A DNA stretch of 6,756 bases. Source: Candidatus Cloacimonadota bacterium. Lineage in GTDB: Bacteria > Cloacimonadota > Cloacimonadia > Cloacimonadales > TCS61. The stretch lies in NCBI GenBank assembly GCA_030667725.1, contig DAOUVH010000049.1, positions 1-6,756 on the forward strand. Reading direction: 5' to 3'. Each line of letters opens with the position of its first letter. Within the stretch, counting starts at the first letter, position 1. The notes beneath the pieces are model-generated. The model worked only from the letters and a program-made list of their open reading frames with translations, was not told the origin of the DNA and made no database searches. The translations under genes and the position numbers were made by a program. Shown here in pieces: positions 6,649 through 6,756 of this stretch.

Positions 6649-6755
6649 TAAATATCCTCGATTTCAATATTATTTTGTAATTCTTTATCTGCCCTCAAAC
6701 AGGCAAAAGCAAGAGAATAAAGTTTGTTTCGAACTGTGTCACTTCTCGATGAAAG
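6648..6755 (-). CDS. C-terminal end of an unidentified protein
   Basis: A frame open from the right edge encodes 35 residues (LSSRSDTVRNKLYSLAFACLR... to NNIEIEDI) and ends in TAA at 6648-6650. The other two minus-strand frames are not needed to explain this stretch: one meets a stop within six codons. The stop and the rpiB start share a base (TAATG), the hallmark of translational coupling within an operon. The tail is helical and charged, with no motif I can name, so I assign no function. It is probably a housekeeping gene given its company. Confidence 0.6.
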   Translation of the reverse strand, partial: LSSRSDTVRNKLYSLAFACLRADKELQNNIEIEDI

Positions 6756-6756
6756 A

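Noticed and set aside
1..6756. CRISPR array, tRNA or rRNA genes, transposase or integrase, toxin-antitoxin pair, phage defence cluster
   Set aside because: No regularly spaced direct repeats, tRNA-like cloverleaf, rRNA signature or recognisable mobile/defence protein was seen on either strand.

Overview
The window is AT-rich bacterial chromosomal DNA, and almost every gene lies on the minus strand. Two proteins point to the FCB superphylum, most likely Candidatus Cloacimonadota or a close relative. One is a secreted multidomain protein ending in the YPNPFNPSTTI-type Por/type IX sorting domain. The other is a right-handed beta-helix protein with the IPEDQPTIQ...GDTILVQPGTYYENI signature. This assignment is an inference from protein style; no rRNA or tRNA is present.

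Read in the direction of transcription, from right to left, the window opens with the tail of an unidentified gene (6648-6755). This overlaps by one base the start of rpiB (ribose-5-phosphate isomerase B), which is followed after 3 bases by glyA (serine hydroxymethyltransferase). These three look like one housekeeping operon. It is closed by a clean intrinsic terminator at 4851-4880 with a GAAA tetraloop.

A 251-base AT-rich spacer with a tentative promoter precedes a second transcription unit. Its first gene is a 333-residue protein resembling the DUF6765 family, with a histidine/aspartate arrangement reminiscent of zinc-dependent phospholipase C folds. After 19 bases comes a 686-residue secreted protein: signal peptide, lamin-tail-like domain, Kre9-like domain, OB-fold-like region, Ig-like domain and type IX sorting domain. 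Its sorting domain carries an in-frame GC-rich segment that I recognise as a widespread dispersed repeat.

After a 165-base spacer holding a hairpin-forming, repeat-like segment come a class I SAM-dependent methyltransferase (607-1404) and the N-terminal part of the secreted beta-helix protein (start at 546).

The left edge is anomalous. At about base 120 the recognisable beta-helix coding sequence stops. The outermost 120 bases have clearly higher G+C (58 of 120) and instead read on the plus strand as a fragment of a gingipain-type (peptidase C25) protein. The two meet antiparallel inside one open frame, which looks like a chimeric assembly end or a recombination scar. I found no convincing new multi-gene system. 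The best leads are the DUF6765-like protein with its tightly linked secreted partner, the insertion in the GlyA active-site loop, and the repeat embedded in the sorting domain.
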